From Actinomadura opuntiae (GTDB taxonomy: Bacteria; Actinomycetota; Actinomycetes; Streptosporangiales; Streptosporangiaceae), in contig NZ_JASNWF010000004.1 of assembly GCF_030283205.1 (NCBI RefSeq), forward strand, positions 480,358 to 544,357: a DNA stretch of 64,000 nucleotides, read 5' to 3'. Under the pieces are notes generated by a model. That model was not told the DNA's origin. It saw only the letters and a list, made by a program, of their open reading frames with translations, and made no database searches. Both the position numbers and the translations under genes were made by a program. Below, in pieces: positions 20,800-29,874 of this stretch (position 1 is its first letter; every line of letters starts with the position of its first letter).

Positions 20800-22981
20800 C
20801 CTTGTCGCCGGCGCCGTCCACCGACACCACCGTGCCGAGACCGAAGGAGTCGTGGGTGACCTTGTCGCCCGGCGCGAGGGACGGGACGTCGCGGTTGCCC
20901 GGCGACCTCACACCCGGGCGGGCGGCCATCCGCGACATCGCCGACGAGGACGTCGACGACGCCTCGCGCTCCCACTCGACGAGCGTCCCCGGGACCTCGC
21001 CGAGGAACCGGGACGGCGGGTTGACCTGCGGCGCGCCCCACGAGCTGCGCATCGTGGCACGGGACAGGTACAGCCGCTGCCGCGCGCGCGTGATGCCGAC
21101 GTAGGCGAGGCGGCGCTCCTCCTCCAGTTCCTTGGGGTTGCTCATGGCGCGCAGGTGCGGGAAGACGCCGTCCTCCATGCCGGTGAGGAACACGACGGGG
21201 AATTCCAGGCCCTTGGCGGTGTGCAGGGTCATCAGGGTGACGACGCCCTGGTCGGTCTCCGCGGGCTGCTCGCCGGGCGGGACGGGCCCGCCCTTCGCGC
21301 CGCCGGGGATGGAGTCGGCGTCGGCGACCAGCGCGACCTGCTCCAGGAAGTCGGGCAGCCGGCCCTCGGCGGACTCGCCGTCGAGGCGCTCCTCGAACTC
21401 GCGGGCGACGGCCTCCAGCTCGTGCAGGTTCTCGACGCGGGTCTCGTCCTGCGGGTCCTTGGATGCCTGCAGCTCGGCGAGGTAGCCGGACTTGTCGAGC
21501 ACCTGGACGAGCAGGTCCGCCGGGGTGAGCGACTCGGCGGCGGCGCGCAGCTCGTCCAGCAGCAGGACGAACTCGCGGACGGCGTTGATCGACCGGGTCG
21601 CCATGCCGGGGACGTCCTCGGGGACGCGCAGCGCCTGCCAGAACGTGATGCGCTCGCGGGACGCGTAGGCCTCCACGCACGCCTCGGCGCGGTCGCCGAT
21701 GCCGCGCTTCGGCACGTTCAGGATGCGGCGCAGCGAGACCGTGTCCTCGGGGTTGGCGAGGCAGCGCAGGTAGGCGAGCAGGTCGCGGATCTCCTTGCGC
21801 TCGTAGAAGCGGACGCCGCCGACGACCTTGTAGGGCAGGCCGACGCGGATGAACACTTCCTCGAACACGCGCGACTGCGCGTTGGTGCGGTAGAAGATCG
21901 CGACGTCGCCGGGCCGGGCGTCGCCGGCGTCGGTGAGCCGGTCGACCTCGTGCGCGACGAACGCGGCCTCGTCGTGCTCGTTGTCGGCCACATAGCCGAT
22001 GATCTTGCTGCCCTCGCCCTGGTCGGACCAGAGCCGCTTCGGCTTGCGGTCGGCGTTGCGCTCGATGACCGCGTTCGCCGCCGACAGGATCGTCTGGGTG
22101 GAGCGGTAGTTCTGCTCCAGCAGGATCGTGGTGGCGTCGGGGTAGTCGCGCTCGAACTCCAGGATGTTGCGGATCGTCGCGCCGCGGAACGCGTAGATCG
22201 ACTGGTCGGCGTCGCCGACGACGCACAGCTCGGCCGGCCCGACGCCCTCGACCGGCGCGGTCAGCTCCCGGACCAGCTCGTACTGCGCGTGGTTGGTGTC
22301 CTGGTACTCGTCGACCAGGACGTGCCGGAACCGCCGCCGGTAGTGCTCGGCGGCCTCCGGGAACACCTGCAGCAGGTTGACCGTCATCATGATCAGGTCG
22401 TCGAAGTCCATCGCGCCGGCCTGCTGCAACCGCGCCTGGTACATCTCGTAGGCCTCGGCGAGCGTCTGCTCCATGTGCGTGGACGCGCGGTTCTTGAACG
22501 TCTCGTAGTCGATCAGCTCGTTCTTCAGGTTCGACACCTGGGCGCTGAACGACTTCGGCGGATACCGCTTGGGATCGAGGTCCAGCTCGCGACAGACCAG
22601 CGCCATGAGGCGCTGCGCGTCGGCCTGGTCGTAGATCGAGAAGCTCGTCGGGAACCCGAGCCGCTTGGCCTCCCGGCGCAGGATCCGCACGCAGGCGGAG
22701 TGGAACGTCATCACCCACATGGCGCGCGAGCGCGGCCCGACGAGGGCGTCGACGCGCTCCTTCATCTCGGCGGCGGCCTTGTTGGTGAAGGTGATCGCGA
22801 GGATCTGGCCGGGGTGCGCGTCCCGCTCGCCCAGCAGGTGGGCGATGCGGTGGGTGAGCACGCGGGTCTTCCCCGACCCGGCGCCCGCGACGATCAGCAG
22901 GGGGCCGCCGGAGTGCACGACGGCGGCGCGCTGCTGCTCGTTCAGGCCGTCGAGCAAGGGGTGAGCTTCGGTCTTCGACAT
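20720..22981 (-). CDS. pcrA: ATP-dependent DNA helicase PcrA/UvrD
   Basis: A 753-residue superfamily 1A helicase (3'-5') for repair and for displacing proteins from DNA. 'LLDGLNEQQRAAVVHSGG' is the Q motif, 'VAGAGSGKTRVLTHRIA' the Walker A, 'VDEYQDTNHAQYELV' the Walker B, 'VVGDADQSIYAFRGA' motif III and 'MTLHTAKGLEFPVVFL' motif V. The C-terminus 'GDKVTHDSFGLGTVVSVD' is the tudor-like RNA-polymerase-binding module of PcrA. The start is ATG 22981; no Shine-Dalgarno is present, but TACACT lies 8 bases before the ATG, which suggests a leaderless transcript. Confidence 0.97.
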   Translation of the reverse strand: MSKTEAHPLLDGLNEQQRAAVVHSGGPLLIVAGAGSGKTRVLTHRIAHLLGERDAHPGQILAITFTNKAAAEMKERVDALVGPRSRAMWVMTFHSACVRILRREAKRLGFPTSFSIYDQADAQRLMALVCRELDLDPKRYPPKSFSAQVSNLKNELIDYETFKNRASTHMEQTLAEAYEMYQARLQQAGAMDFDDLIMMTVNLLQVFPEAAEHYRRRFRHVLVDEYQDTNHAQYELVRELTAPVEGVGPAELCVVGDADQSIYAFRGATIRNILEFERDYPDATTILLEQNYRSTQTILSAANAVIERNADRKPKRLWSDQGEGSKIIGYVADNEHDEAAFVAHEVDRLTDAGDARPGDVAIFYRTNAQSRVFEEVFIRVGLPYKVVGGVRFYERKEIRDLLAYLRCLANPEDTVSLRRILNVPKRGIGDRAEACVEAYASRERITFWQALRVPEDVPGMATRSINAVREFVLLLDELRAAAESLTPADLLVQVLDKSGYLAELQASKDPQDETRVENLHELEAVAREFEERLDGESAEGRLPDFLEQVALVADADSIPGGAKGGPVPPGEQPAETDQGVVTLMTLHTAKGLEFPVVFLTGMEDGVFPHLRAMSNPKELEEERRLAYVGITRARQRLYLSRATMRSSWGAPQVNPPSRFLGEVPGTLVEWEREASSTSSSAMSRMAARPGVRSPGNRDVPSLAPGDKVTHDSFGLGTVVSVDGAGDKAAASVDFGGEYGVKRLVLRFAPVEKL

Positions 22982-23137
22982 CACGTGCGAGTGTACGGCG
23001 CGGCGCGGACGTTTTCGGCTCCGTCGCCGACGCCCGCGGGTCACCGTCCGCTTCCCCGGGGGTCACGGGACCGGCTGAGGACGGGGTGACGGACGGCGCC
23101 GCACCCCGCGTCACGAGGGGCGCGGCGACCCGGCCGA

Positions 23138-23521
23138 TCAGGTCTTGCGGTGCTCGCGGGCCGACTCGGCCGCGGCGTGCACCGCGGCCAGGCCGGCGCC
23201 CGTCGCGGCCATGGACGCGGCGGCGACCGCGCCCTCGACCAGCGGCGCGTCGGCGAGCAGGACGTTCTCGCCGTCGGCGTCCTCGATGAGCATCTTGGCG
23301 GTGAGCACGGAGCTGCCGATGTCGGCGAGCAGCAGCACGCCGTCGCCGCCGTCGGCCCGCTGGACGGCGTCCTCGACCAGGTCGATGCTGGTGCCGAGGC
23401 CGCCCTCGGAGTCGCCCCCGGCGGGCTCGACGACGGCCTTGCCGACGCCCATCGCGCGCGCCACCTCGGCGACGCCCTCCGCGAGCGTCCGGCTGTGCGA
23501 GATGATCACGATCCCGACCAT
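23138..23521 (-). CDS. dhaM: PTS-dependent dihydroxyacetone kinase, phosphocarrier subunit DhaM
   Basis: 127 residues, containing only the EIIA-Man-like domain of DhaM. 'MVGIVIISHSRTLAEGV' holds the phospho-accepting His9, and 'LLLADIGSSVLTAKMLIED' and 'LADAPLVEGAVAAA' are conserved. It receives phosphate from HPr of the PTS and passes it to ADP bound on DhaL. The HPr and EI domains fused to E. coli DhaM are absent, as in many Gram-positive versions. It ends the dhaK-dhaL-dhaM operon, 4 bases after dhaL. Confidence 0.93.
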   Translation of the reverse strand: MVGIVIISHSRTLAEGVAEVARAMGVGKAVVEPAGGDSEGGLGTSIDLVEDAVQRADGGDGVLLLADIGSSVLTAKMLIEDADGENVLLADAPLVEGAVAAASMAATGAGLAAVHAAAESAREHRKT

Positions 23522-23525
23522 GTGC

Positions 23526-24167
23526 TCAGGCCTCCCCGGCGATGTCGGCGAGCGCGCGCAGGATCAGGGCGGTGGACGACGCGCCGGGGTCCATGTGGTC
23601 GACGCTGCGCGGGCCGAGGTAGCTGGCGCGGCCCTTGCGCGCCTGGAGGGGGACGGTCGCGGCGGCGCCCGCGTCGGCGGCGTCGGACGCGGCGCGCACG
23701 CAGCCGGGCAGGTCCGCGCCGTCCGCCAGGGCCGCCTCGTAGGCGGCGACGGCCGGGGCCAGCGCGTCGATCATGGTCTTGTCGCCCTCGTTCGCCTGGC
23801 CCAGCTCCTGCACGCCGTCGAGGGCGGCCTTCAGGGCGGCGCCCAGCGCGGCGGCGTCCGCCTCGGGCGCGTCGCCGAGGGCCTTGCCGGCGCGGCGCAG
23901 CGCCGTCCCGTAGAGGGGGCCGGACGCGCCGCCGGTCTTGGACACGATGGCGCGCCCGGCGGCGACGAGCACCTTGCCGGGCGTGGCGCCGTCGGGGAGC
24001 GCGGCGACGGCGGCGGTGAAGCCGCGGTCGAGGTTGTGGCCGTGGTCGCCGTCACCGATCGCGGCGTCGAGCCTGGTCAGCCGCTCGGCGTCGGCGGAGA
24101 TCAGCTCGGCGGCGTGCCGGATCCAGGACGCGAACGCCTCCCCGTCCATCATCGGCCCGTCCATCAT
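23526..24167 (-). CDS. dhaL: Dihydroxyacetone kinase subunit DhaL
   Basis: 213 residues, the ADP-binding subunit that phosphorylates dihydroxyacetone held by DhaK. '[18 protein letters not shown]' (about 34-51) gives the Mg-ADP-binding aspartates, and '[14 protein letters not shown]' the nucleotide loop. ATG 24167 overlaps the dhaK stop codon (ATGA). The first ten codons contain a 15-base tandem duplication (ATGATGGACGGGCCG then ATGATGGACGGGGAG), so four in-frame ATGs occur within 19 bases; the second pair (24152, 24149) is an alternative start. Confidence 0.93.
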   Translation of the reverse strand: MMDGPMMDGEAFASWIRHAAELISADAERLTRLDAAIGDGDHGHNLDRGFTAAVAALPDGATPGKVLVAAGRAIVSKTGGASGPLYGTALRRAGKALGDAPEADAAALGAALKAALDGVQELGQANEGDKTMIDALAPAVAAYEAALADGADLPGCVRAASDAADAGAAATVPLQARKGRASYLGPRSVDHMDPGASSTALILRALADIAGEA

Positions 24168-25159
24168 CGGCCCCACCGCAGCGCCGGGGTCTCGACGGGC
24201 GCGTCCCAGAGCCGGGTCAGCTCGGGCGTCAGCCGGCACACGCTGATCATGCAGCCGGCCATTTCCAGGCTGGTCACGTACGGCCCGACCAGCGAGCGGG
24301 CGACCGTGGCGCCGTGCCCTTCGAGCCAGCGGGCGGCCGCCGCGTAGGCGATGTACTGCTCCATGAGCGGGGTGCCGCCCATCCCGTTCACCAGGACGAG
24401 GACCTCGGAGCCGGACAGCGCCATGTCCGCCTCGATCGCGCTGAGCGAGGCGTCCACGATCGCGTCGGCGGTGGCCAGCGGGACGCGTTCGCGGCCGGGT
24501 TCGCCGTGGATGCCGATGCCGAGCTCCATCTCGCCGTCCGCGAGCTGGAAGGTGGGCTCCCCCGCGGCGGGCACCGTGCACGGGGACAGCGCGACGCCGA
24601 ACGAGCGGCTGCGCTCGTTGACCTCGCGGGCGACGGCGGCGACGGACGCCAGGTCGGCGCCCTCCTCGGCGAGCGCACCGGCGATCTTCTCGGCGAACAG
24701 GGTCGCGCCGGTGCCGCGCCGACCGGCGGTGTAGAGGCTGTCCTCCACGGCGACGTCGTCGTTGACGACGACCGAGGCGACCTCGATGTCCTCGTCCTCG
24801 GCCAGCTCCGCGGCCATGCGGAAGTTGAGGACGTCGCCGGTGTAGTTCTTGACCAGGTGCACCACGCCCGCGCCGCCGTCGACCGCCATCGTCGCCGCGA
24901 TGATCTGGTCCGGCACCGGGGAGGTGAACACCTCGCCGCAGCAGGCCGCGTCGAGCATGCCGTGCCCGACGAACCCGGCGTGCAGCGGCTCGTGCCCGGA
25001 GCCGCCGCCCGACACCAGGGCGACCCTGCCGGTGCGCGGCGCGTCCGCCCGCACGACCGTGCCGTTCTCCGGATCGACCCGCAGCGACGGGTGCGCGGCG
25101 GCCAGCCCGCGCAGCGCGTCGGCGACCACGGCCGCCGGGTCGTTGATGAGTTTGCGCAT
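24164..25159 (-). CDS. dhaK: Dihydroxyacetone kinase substrate-binding subunit DhaK
   Basis: 331 residues. DhaK binds dihydroxyacetone covalently through a hemiaminal on His218, visible in '[11 protein letters not shown]'. Other signatures are '[17 protein letters not shown]' (49-65) and '[15 protein letters not shown]' (102-116). Length and layout match PTS-dependent DhaK, not the fused ATP-dependent kinase, in line with the dhaL and dhaM genes that follow. It is divergent from the nucleoside hydrolase across about 106 bases. ATG 25159 has no strong ribosome site. Confidence 0.95.
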   Translation of the reverse strand: MRKLINDPAAVVADALRGLAAAHPSLRVDPENGTVVRADAPRTGRVALVSGGGSGHEPLHAGFVGHGMLDAACCGEVFTSPVPDQIIAATMAVDGGAGVVHLVKNYTGDVLNFRMAAELAEDEDIEVASVVVNDDVAVEDSLYTAGRRGTGATLFAEKIAGALAEEGADLASVAAVAREVNERSRSFGVALSPCTVPAAGEPTFQLADGEMELGIGIHGEPGRERVPLATADAIVDASLSAIEADMALSGSEVLVLVNGMGGTPLMEQYIAYAAAARWLEGHGATVARSLVGPYVTSLEMAGCMISVCRLTPELTRLWDAPVETPALRWGR

Positions 25160-25253
25160 GTCTCAGCTCTACCCCGGCGCGGCGCCGCGTCCCAGGCCCA
25201 ATCACGATCTTCACGCGGCGGATATCGGGATGCCGGGGGCGGGCCGCGCGACA

Positions 25254-25259
25254 TAGGTT
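25254..25259 (+). promoter_or_regulatory. -10 box for leaderless nucleoside hydrolase transcript
   Basis: TAGGTT lies 6 bases before GTG 25266, and no Shine-Dalgarno precedes the start codon, which fits a leaderless mRNA. Confidence 0.45.
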
Positions 25260-25265
25260 GCGAGC

Positions 25266-26231
25266 GTGACCAAAGCGCCCACGTTCCTGTTCGACTGCGA
25301 CACCGGCATCGACGACGCGATGACCCTGCTGTACCTGGCCTCGCTCGTGCGGGCGGGCGAGGCGGAGCTCGTCGGGGTCGGCACGGTGCACGGCAACATC
25401 GACCCGCTGACCGGCGCGCTCAACACGCTGCGCGTGCTGGAGGCCGCCGGGGTGAAGGCGGGCGAGCAGGGCGTGCCGGTCGCGGTCGGCGCCGCCCGGC
25501 CGATGGCCCAGGACGTCCACTACGCGCTCGACTGGCACGGCACGGACGGCCTGGGCGACACGCACCTGCCCGAACCGTCCGGGCGGCCGGTGGCCGAGTC
25601 CGCCGCGGCGCAGATCGTCCGGCTGGCGCGGGAGCGGCCCGGCGAGCTGACCCTGCTGGCGACCGGCCCGCTGACCAACCTCGGCGCGGCGCTGCTGCTG
25701 GACGCCGAGCTGCCGTCGCTGGTCCGCGAGGTCGTGGTGATGGGCGGCGCCTTCGGCCACCCGGGCAACATCACCACGCACGCCGAGGCGAACGTCTGGC
25801 ACGACCCGGAGGCAGCCGACCTGGTGTTCGCGGCGGACTGGCCCGTCGTGCTGGTCCCGCTGGACGCCACCCACCCGACCGCCGTCCACGACGACTGGCT
25901 CGACCGGCTGGCGGCGCACGGCTCGCCCGTCGCGGCGTTCGCGGCCCGGATCCTGGAGTTCTACGCCGACGCCTACACGCCGACGCTGCGCCGCCGGGGC
26001 GCCGTCATCCACGACGCGCTCGCCGCGATGCTGGCCGTCGACCCCGGCCTCGGCGAGTACGTCCAGCGCCCGGTGCGGGTGGAGCTGCGCGGCGAGCTGA
26101 CGCGCGGCACGACGGTCTGGGACGCGCGGTCCCTGCCCGCCGAGGACACGCGCCGTCCGGTGAAGGTCGCGGTCGGCAGCGACGTGGCGGCGTTCCAGGA
26201 GCGGCTCCTGGCGGCCCTGCTGTCGTTCTGA
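25266..26231 (+). CDS. Inosine-uridine-type nucleoside hydrolase
   Basis: 321 residues from GTG 25266. The N-terminal calcium-binding signature 'DCDTGIDDAM' (residues 10-19) is the DxDxxxDD motif that defines nucleoside N-ribohydrolases, enzymes releasing a free base and ribose from nucleosides. 'ATGPLTNLGAAL' and 'VVMGGAFGHPGNITTHAEAN' follow at the expected spacing, and 'HDALAAMLAVDP' carries the C-terminal calcium ligand Asp. Cytoplasmic, purine or pyrimidine preference not readable. Confidence 0.93.
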   Translation: MTKAPTFLFDCDTGIDDAMTLLYLASLVRAGEAELVGVGTVHGNIDPLTGALNTLRVLEAAGVKAGEQGVPVAVGAARPMAQDVHYALDWHGTDGLGDTHLPEPSGRPVAESAAAQIVRLARERPGELTLLATGPLTNLGAALLLDAELPSLVREVVVMGGAFGHPGNITTHAEANVWHDPEAADLVFAADWPVVLVPLDATHPTAVHDDWLDRLAAHGSPVAAFAARILEFYADAYTPTLRRRGAVIHDALAAMLAVDPGLGEYVQRPVRVELRGELTRGTTVWDARSLPAEDTRRPVKVAVGSDVAAFQERLLAALLSF

Positions 26232-26331
26232 CCGGTGACCGTCCCGGTGGCCGCCCCGGTGGCCGGCGGGTTCGCGGAAAGACCGATCTTCGGTGTGCCC
26301 GTATCCGTTCGGGACATTTATTGTTGAATCC

Positions 26332-27063
26332 GTGACCAACGTTCTGGACGACAGCGGGCTGCAGCGGATTCTCGTCGTGATGGCGCATCCGGACGATGTC
26401 GACTTCGGCTGCGCCGGGTCGGTGGCGGGCTGGACGGACCAGGGCATCGAGGTCGTCTACCTGATGGTCACCGACGGCGACGCGGGCGGTTTCGACGACG
26501 GCGTCACCCGGGAGGAGATGGCGGCGCTGCGCCGCGAGGAGCAGCGCGCGGCGGCCAAGTGCGTCGGCGTCACCGACGTCCGGTTCCTCGGCTACCCGGA
26601 CGGGCGCGTCGAGGCCACGCTGGACCTGCGCCGCGACATCGCCCGCGTGATCCGGCAGGTGCGGCCCGACCGGGTGCTGATGCCGAGCCCGGAGCGCAAC
26701 TACGAGCGGATCTACCCGAGCCACCCCGACCACCGGGCGGTCGGCGCGGCGGCGCTGGACGCGGTGTACCCCGACGCGCGCAACCCCTACGCCTTCCCCG
26801 AGCTGCTGTCCGGCGAGGGCCTGGACGCGTGGACGGCGCGGGAGGTGTGGATCAGCGGCGGCCCGACGGTGAACCACTATGTCGACATCACCGAGCAGTT
26901 CGACCGGAAGGTCAACGCGCTGCGCGCGCACGCCAGCCAGACGAGCCACATGGGCGACGAGCTGCCGAACATGCTGCGCGGATGGCTGTCGGCCAACGCC
27001 GAGGCGGCGGGGTTCGCCGACGGCCGGCTGGCGGAGGCGTTCCAGGTCGTCGACACCGCCTGA
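26332..27063 (+). CDS. PIG-L family deacetylase
   Basis: 243 residues from GTG 26332, a zinc-dependent LmbE/PIG-L de-N-acetylase. 'MAHPDDVDFGCAGSVA' holds the AHPDD zinc and catalytic motif and 'SHPDHRAVG' the third zinc-binding His. Mycothiol enzymes MshB and Mca belong to this family, but the sequence lacks context for either and may act on another GlcNAc-type or glycolipid substrate. TATTGT lies 7 bases before the GTG and no Shine-Dalgarno is seen, so the mRNA may be leaderless. Confidence 0.88.
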   Translation: MTNVLDDSGLQRILVVMAHPDDVDFGCAGSVAGWTDQGIEVVYLMVTDGDAGGFDDGVTREEMAALRREEQRAAAKCVGVTDVRFLGYPDGRVEATLDLRRDIARVIRQVRPDRVLMPSPERNYERIYPSHPDHRAVGAAALDAVYPDARNPYAFPELLSGEGLDAWTAREVWISGGPTVNHYVDITEQFDRKVNALRAHASQTSHMGDELPNMLRGWLSANAEAAGFADGRLAEAFQVVDTA

Positions 27064-27164
27064 TCGCCGGCGCGGCGGTCACGCTGCAAATTCATCGCGT
27101 CACAAGCCGTAATCTTCCCTGATTCGGGCATACATCCGCCGTGTCCTGACTCAGGGGGGATGTC

Positions 27165-27554
27165 ATGCCGCATGAGATCGAGGCCACCGCCACCACCTAC
27201 GCCGCCCCGGAAGTGATCTTCAAGCATCTCTTCGTGGCGGACTCCTGGGACGAGTGGGCCGCGTTCTGGGCGCGCGCCCGGCACGAGGTCGTCGCCTACG
27301 ACCCGCCGCGCCACTGCGGGTACGTCGCCCTCGCCGGGCTGCCGCGCGGCTACCGCGCCGACATCACGCTGGAGCCGCACGGCGTCAACACGCTGATCCG
27401 CTGGCGCGCGTCGTTCGACGGCCGCTTCCCGGGCGCCGCCCGGCTGAAGCGGGCGATGCTGCGCCGCCGGTTCGGCTCGTACGCGCGCCGCGTCGCCTGG
27501 CACGCCGAGCGCTGCGAGCCCGGCTGCCCGGCCCGGCTGCCCGTCGAGTTCTGA
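27165..27554 (+). CDS. SRPBCC-type (polyketide cyclase/dehydrase-like) small protein
   Basis: 129 residues from ATG 27165 behind gggggg. The opening 'EIEATATTYAAPEVIFKHL' and 'DSWDEWAAFWARARHEVV' match the first strand and helix of START/SRPBCC folds, which bind lipids, hormones or aromatic intermediates in a deep cavity. The second half is short and Arg-rich, ending 'CEPGCPARLPVEF'. Ligand and role unknown; no biosynthetic cluster surrounds it. Confidence 0.65.
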   Translation: MPHEIEATATTYAAPEVIFKHLFVADSWDEWAAFWARARHEVVAYDPPRHCGYVALAGLPRGYRADITLEPHGVNTLIRWRASFDGRFPGAARLKRAMLRRRFGSYARRVAWHAERCEPGCPARLPVEF

Positions 27555-27687
27555 CCCTCGATACCGCGCTGACCTGCACGGACGCCGCCGTCCCGGGCAG
27601 GTGATCTTCCCGCCGCGGCGGGTAGGAGCGGGATGATCATGGCGGCCCCCGGGGGGCGGGCCGCCGTCGCGCGAATCGGGGGATCGC

Positions 27688-28572
27688 ATGCGACGCAGCG
27701 TCGCCGTGCTCGCCGTCGCCGCCGGCGCCGCGGCGGCCGTCTGGACGGGAACGACGGCCGAGGGGCACCTGCGCGGGGCCGTCCACGGGGCGGACCCCGG
27801 CGGCCCGGGGCGGCGGGCCGTGACGGTCGCGAAGGCGCCGGAGTTCGACCGGCTGCGGCTGCGCGGCACCCTCCGCGCCTACCTGCGGAACCGGCCCGGC
27901 CGCGCCGGCGTGCTGGCGACCGACCTGCGCAGCGGCCTGACGTTCGGGCTGAACGAGACCTCGCAGTTCGTCACCGCCAGCGTCATCAAGCTCGACATCC
28001 TCGCGGCCCTGCTGCTGCAACGCCAAGGGCAGGGCCTCGGGCTCTCGGGCAGCGAGCGGGCGCTGGCCGCCCGGATGATCCGGCGCAGCGACAACGCGGC
28101 GGCCGACGCGCTGTACGCCGACATCGGCCGCGACGGCGGGCTGCGGCGCGCCGGCGCGGTGTTCGGCTTCGAGCGCACCGACCCGTATCCGGTGTCGTGG
28201 GGGTCGTCGTGGACCAGCCCGTCCGACCAGGTCCGGCTGATCCGGTCGCTGGCGTCCGGCCGGGGCCCGCTCGCCCCGGCGAACCGCCGGTACGTCCTGC
28301 GCCTGATGCGGTCGGTGGTCCCCGCGCAGGCGTGGGGCATCAGCGCGGCGGCGCGTCCCGGCGAGCGGGTCGCGCTCAAGAACGGCTGGGTGCCGCTGCG
28401 GTACGAGGGCAACGGCTGGGCCGTCAACAGCGTCGGCCGCATCACCGGTCCCGGCCACGACTTCGTCGTCGCGGTGTTCAGCTGCGACAGCCCCACGATG
28501 GGGGACGGCGTGAGCACCGTCGAGCACGTCGCGACCACGGTCGTCTCGGCGCTGCGCGGCGCCGAGGGGTGA
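27688..28572 (+). CDS. Secreted serine hydrolase of the beta-lactamase/PBP fold
   Basis: 294 residues with an N-terminal signal or anchor segment ('VAVLAVAAGAAAAVWTG'). The nucleophile motif 'SVIK' is Ser98-Lys101, 'SDN' is at 134-136, and a third element reads 'KNGW' where class A beta-lactamases have KTG. I see no E166-type omega-loop motif, so antibiotic hydrolysis is doubtful; a D,D-peptidase-like or inactive wall-binding role is as likely. ATG 27688 lacks a strong ribosome site. Confidence 0.8.
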   Translation: MRRSVAVLAVAAGAAAAVWTGTTAEGHLRGAVHGADPGGPGRRAVTVAKAPEFDRLRLRGTLRAYLRNRPGRAGVLATDLRSGLTFGLNETSQFVTASVIKLDILAALLLQRQGQGLGLSGSERALAARMIRRSDNAAADALYADIGRDGGLRRAGAVFGFERTDPYPVSWGSSWTSPSDQVRLIRSLASGRGPLAPANRRYVLRLMRSVVPAQAWGISAAARPGERVALKNGWVPLRYEGNGWAVNSVGRITGPGHDFVVAVFSCDSPTMGDGVSTVEHVATTVVSALRGAEG

Positions 28573-28675
28573 CGGCTCTCAGCGCGGCGTCAGGCCTGTG
28601 AGCGGGGTGTCAGCGTTCTGTCAGCGCGCCGGGCGAGCCTTCGGATGGCGGCACGACCATCCTGAGGAGCACCCC

Positions 28676-29848
28676 ATGCGCAACAGCAACGTCCTGATCT
28701 CCGGTGCGAGCATCGCGGGCCCGGCCCTGGCGTACTGGCTCGACCGGTACGGGTTCGAGGTGACGGTCGTGGAGCGGGCGCCCGCGCTGCGTCCCGGCGG
28801 CCAGGCCATCGACGTCCGCGGCCCCGCCCTCGACGTCGCCGACCGGATGGGCGTCCTCGACGCGGCCCGGGAGCTGAGCACCGACCTGCGCGGGATGTCG
28901 ATCGTCGGGCAGGACGGCGAGGAGATCTTCAGCACCACCGAGCGCACCGCGAGCGGCGGCGACCTCGCGAGCCCCGACGTGGAGATCCTCCGCGACGACC
29001 TCGCCGAGCTGATCGTCGGCGCCGGCGGCGACCGGATCGAGTACCTCTACGACGACTCGATCGCCGGGATGGAGCAGGACGGCGACGAGGTCCGCGTCAT
29101 CTTCCACGGCGGCGCGACCCGCACGTTCGACCTCGTCGTCGGTGCCGACGGCCTGCACTCCAACGTCCGCCGGCTCGCGTTCGGCCCCGAGGACGCCTTC
29201 CTGCGCCACCTCGGCGCCCACCTCGCCGTCTGGACGGCGCCCAACCTGCTCGGCCTGGACCGCTGGCAGACGATCTTCCCGGTGCCGGGGAACTCGTGGG
29301 GCGCGATGGCGATGAGCGTCCGCGGCAACCGCGAGCTCCGCGTCTACATGGGGTTCGACTCGCCGGAGCCGGTCCCCTACGACCCGCGCGACGTCCAGGA
29401 CCAGAAGCGGCTGCTGGCGAGCCGGTTCGCGGACGCCACCGGCGCGATCCCCGGCCTGCTGGAGACGATGCGCGACGCGCCGGACTTCCACTTCGACGCC
29501 ATGGCGCAGATCCACATGGACGCGTGGTCGACGGGCCGCGTCGTCCTGCTCGGCGACGCCGGATACTGCGGCTCCCCCGCGTCCGGGCAGGGCACCAGCA
29601 TGGCGATGGTCGGCGCGTACGTGCTGGCCGGCGAGCTGAAGGCCGCGGACGGCGACCACCGCGCGGCGTTCGCCGCCTACGAGGCCGAACTGCGCGACTT
29701 CGTCACCGCGAACCAGGAGCTGGCCGTCGCGAACATGGACCGCAACCGCGACCGGGTGGCGGCGGAGCTCGGCGCGGCCGACGCGAGCGAGGAGCGGATG
29801 GACGAGGTCGCCGCCGTCACCACCTCCTACAAGCTGCGCGACTACTGA
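28676..29848 (+). CDS. FAD-dependent monooxygenase (group A aromatic hydroxylase type)
   Basis: 390 residues from ATG 28676 behind tgaggagc. 'LISGASIAGPALAYWL' (about 6-21) is the FAD Rossmann loop with GxSxxG instead of GxGxxG, as in TetX and RebC-like members; 'LVVGADGLHSNVR' is the DG motif binding FAD and NAD(P)H; 'LLGDAGYCGSPASGQGTSMA' is the GD motif. This group hydroxylates aromatic rings and includes tetracycline-inactivating enzymes. Substrate cannot be read; the gene stands alone. Confidence 0.9.
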   Translation: MRNSNVLISGASIAGPALAYWLDRYGFEVTVVERAPALRPGGQAIDVRGPALDVADRMGVLDAARELSTDLRGMSIVGQDGEEIFSTTERTASGGDLASPDVEILRDDLAELIVGAGGDRIEYLYDDSIAGMEQDGDEVRVIFHGGATRTFDLVVGADGLHSNVRRLAFGPEDAFLRHLGAHLAVWTAPNLLGLDRWQTIFPVPGNSWGAMAMSVRGNRELRVYMGFDSPEPVPYDPRDVQDQKRLLASRFADATGAIPGLLETMRDAPDFHFDAMAQIHMDAWSTGRVVLLGDAGYCGSPASGQGTSMAMVGAYVLAGELKAADGDHRAAFAAYEAELRDFVTANQELAVANMDRNRDRVAAELGAADASEERMDEVAAVTTSYKLRDY

Positions 29849-29874
29849 GCGGGCGGGCCGGTGGCCGGGGAGGG

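Noticed and set aside
23526..26447. 973-codon open frame covering the dha genes and beyond
   Set aside because: Real only from ATG 24167 (dhaL). Upstream it is a shifted shadow of dhaK and antisense to the nucleoside hydrolase and PIG-L genes.
27640..27665. GC-rich inverted repeat before the serine hydrolase gene
   Set aside because: Arms of 8 bp in ~75 percent GC DNA are expected by chance, and the position is upstream of a gene with no reason for a terminator.
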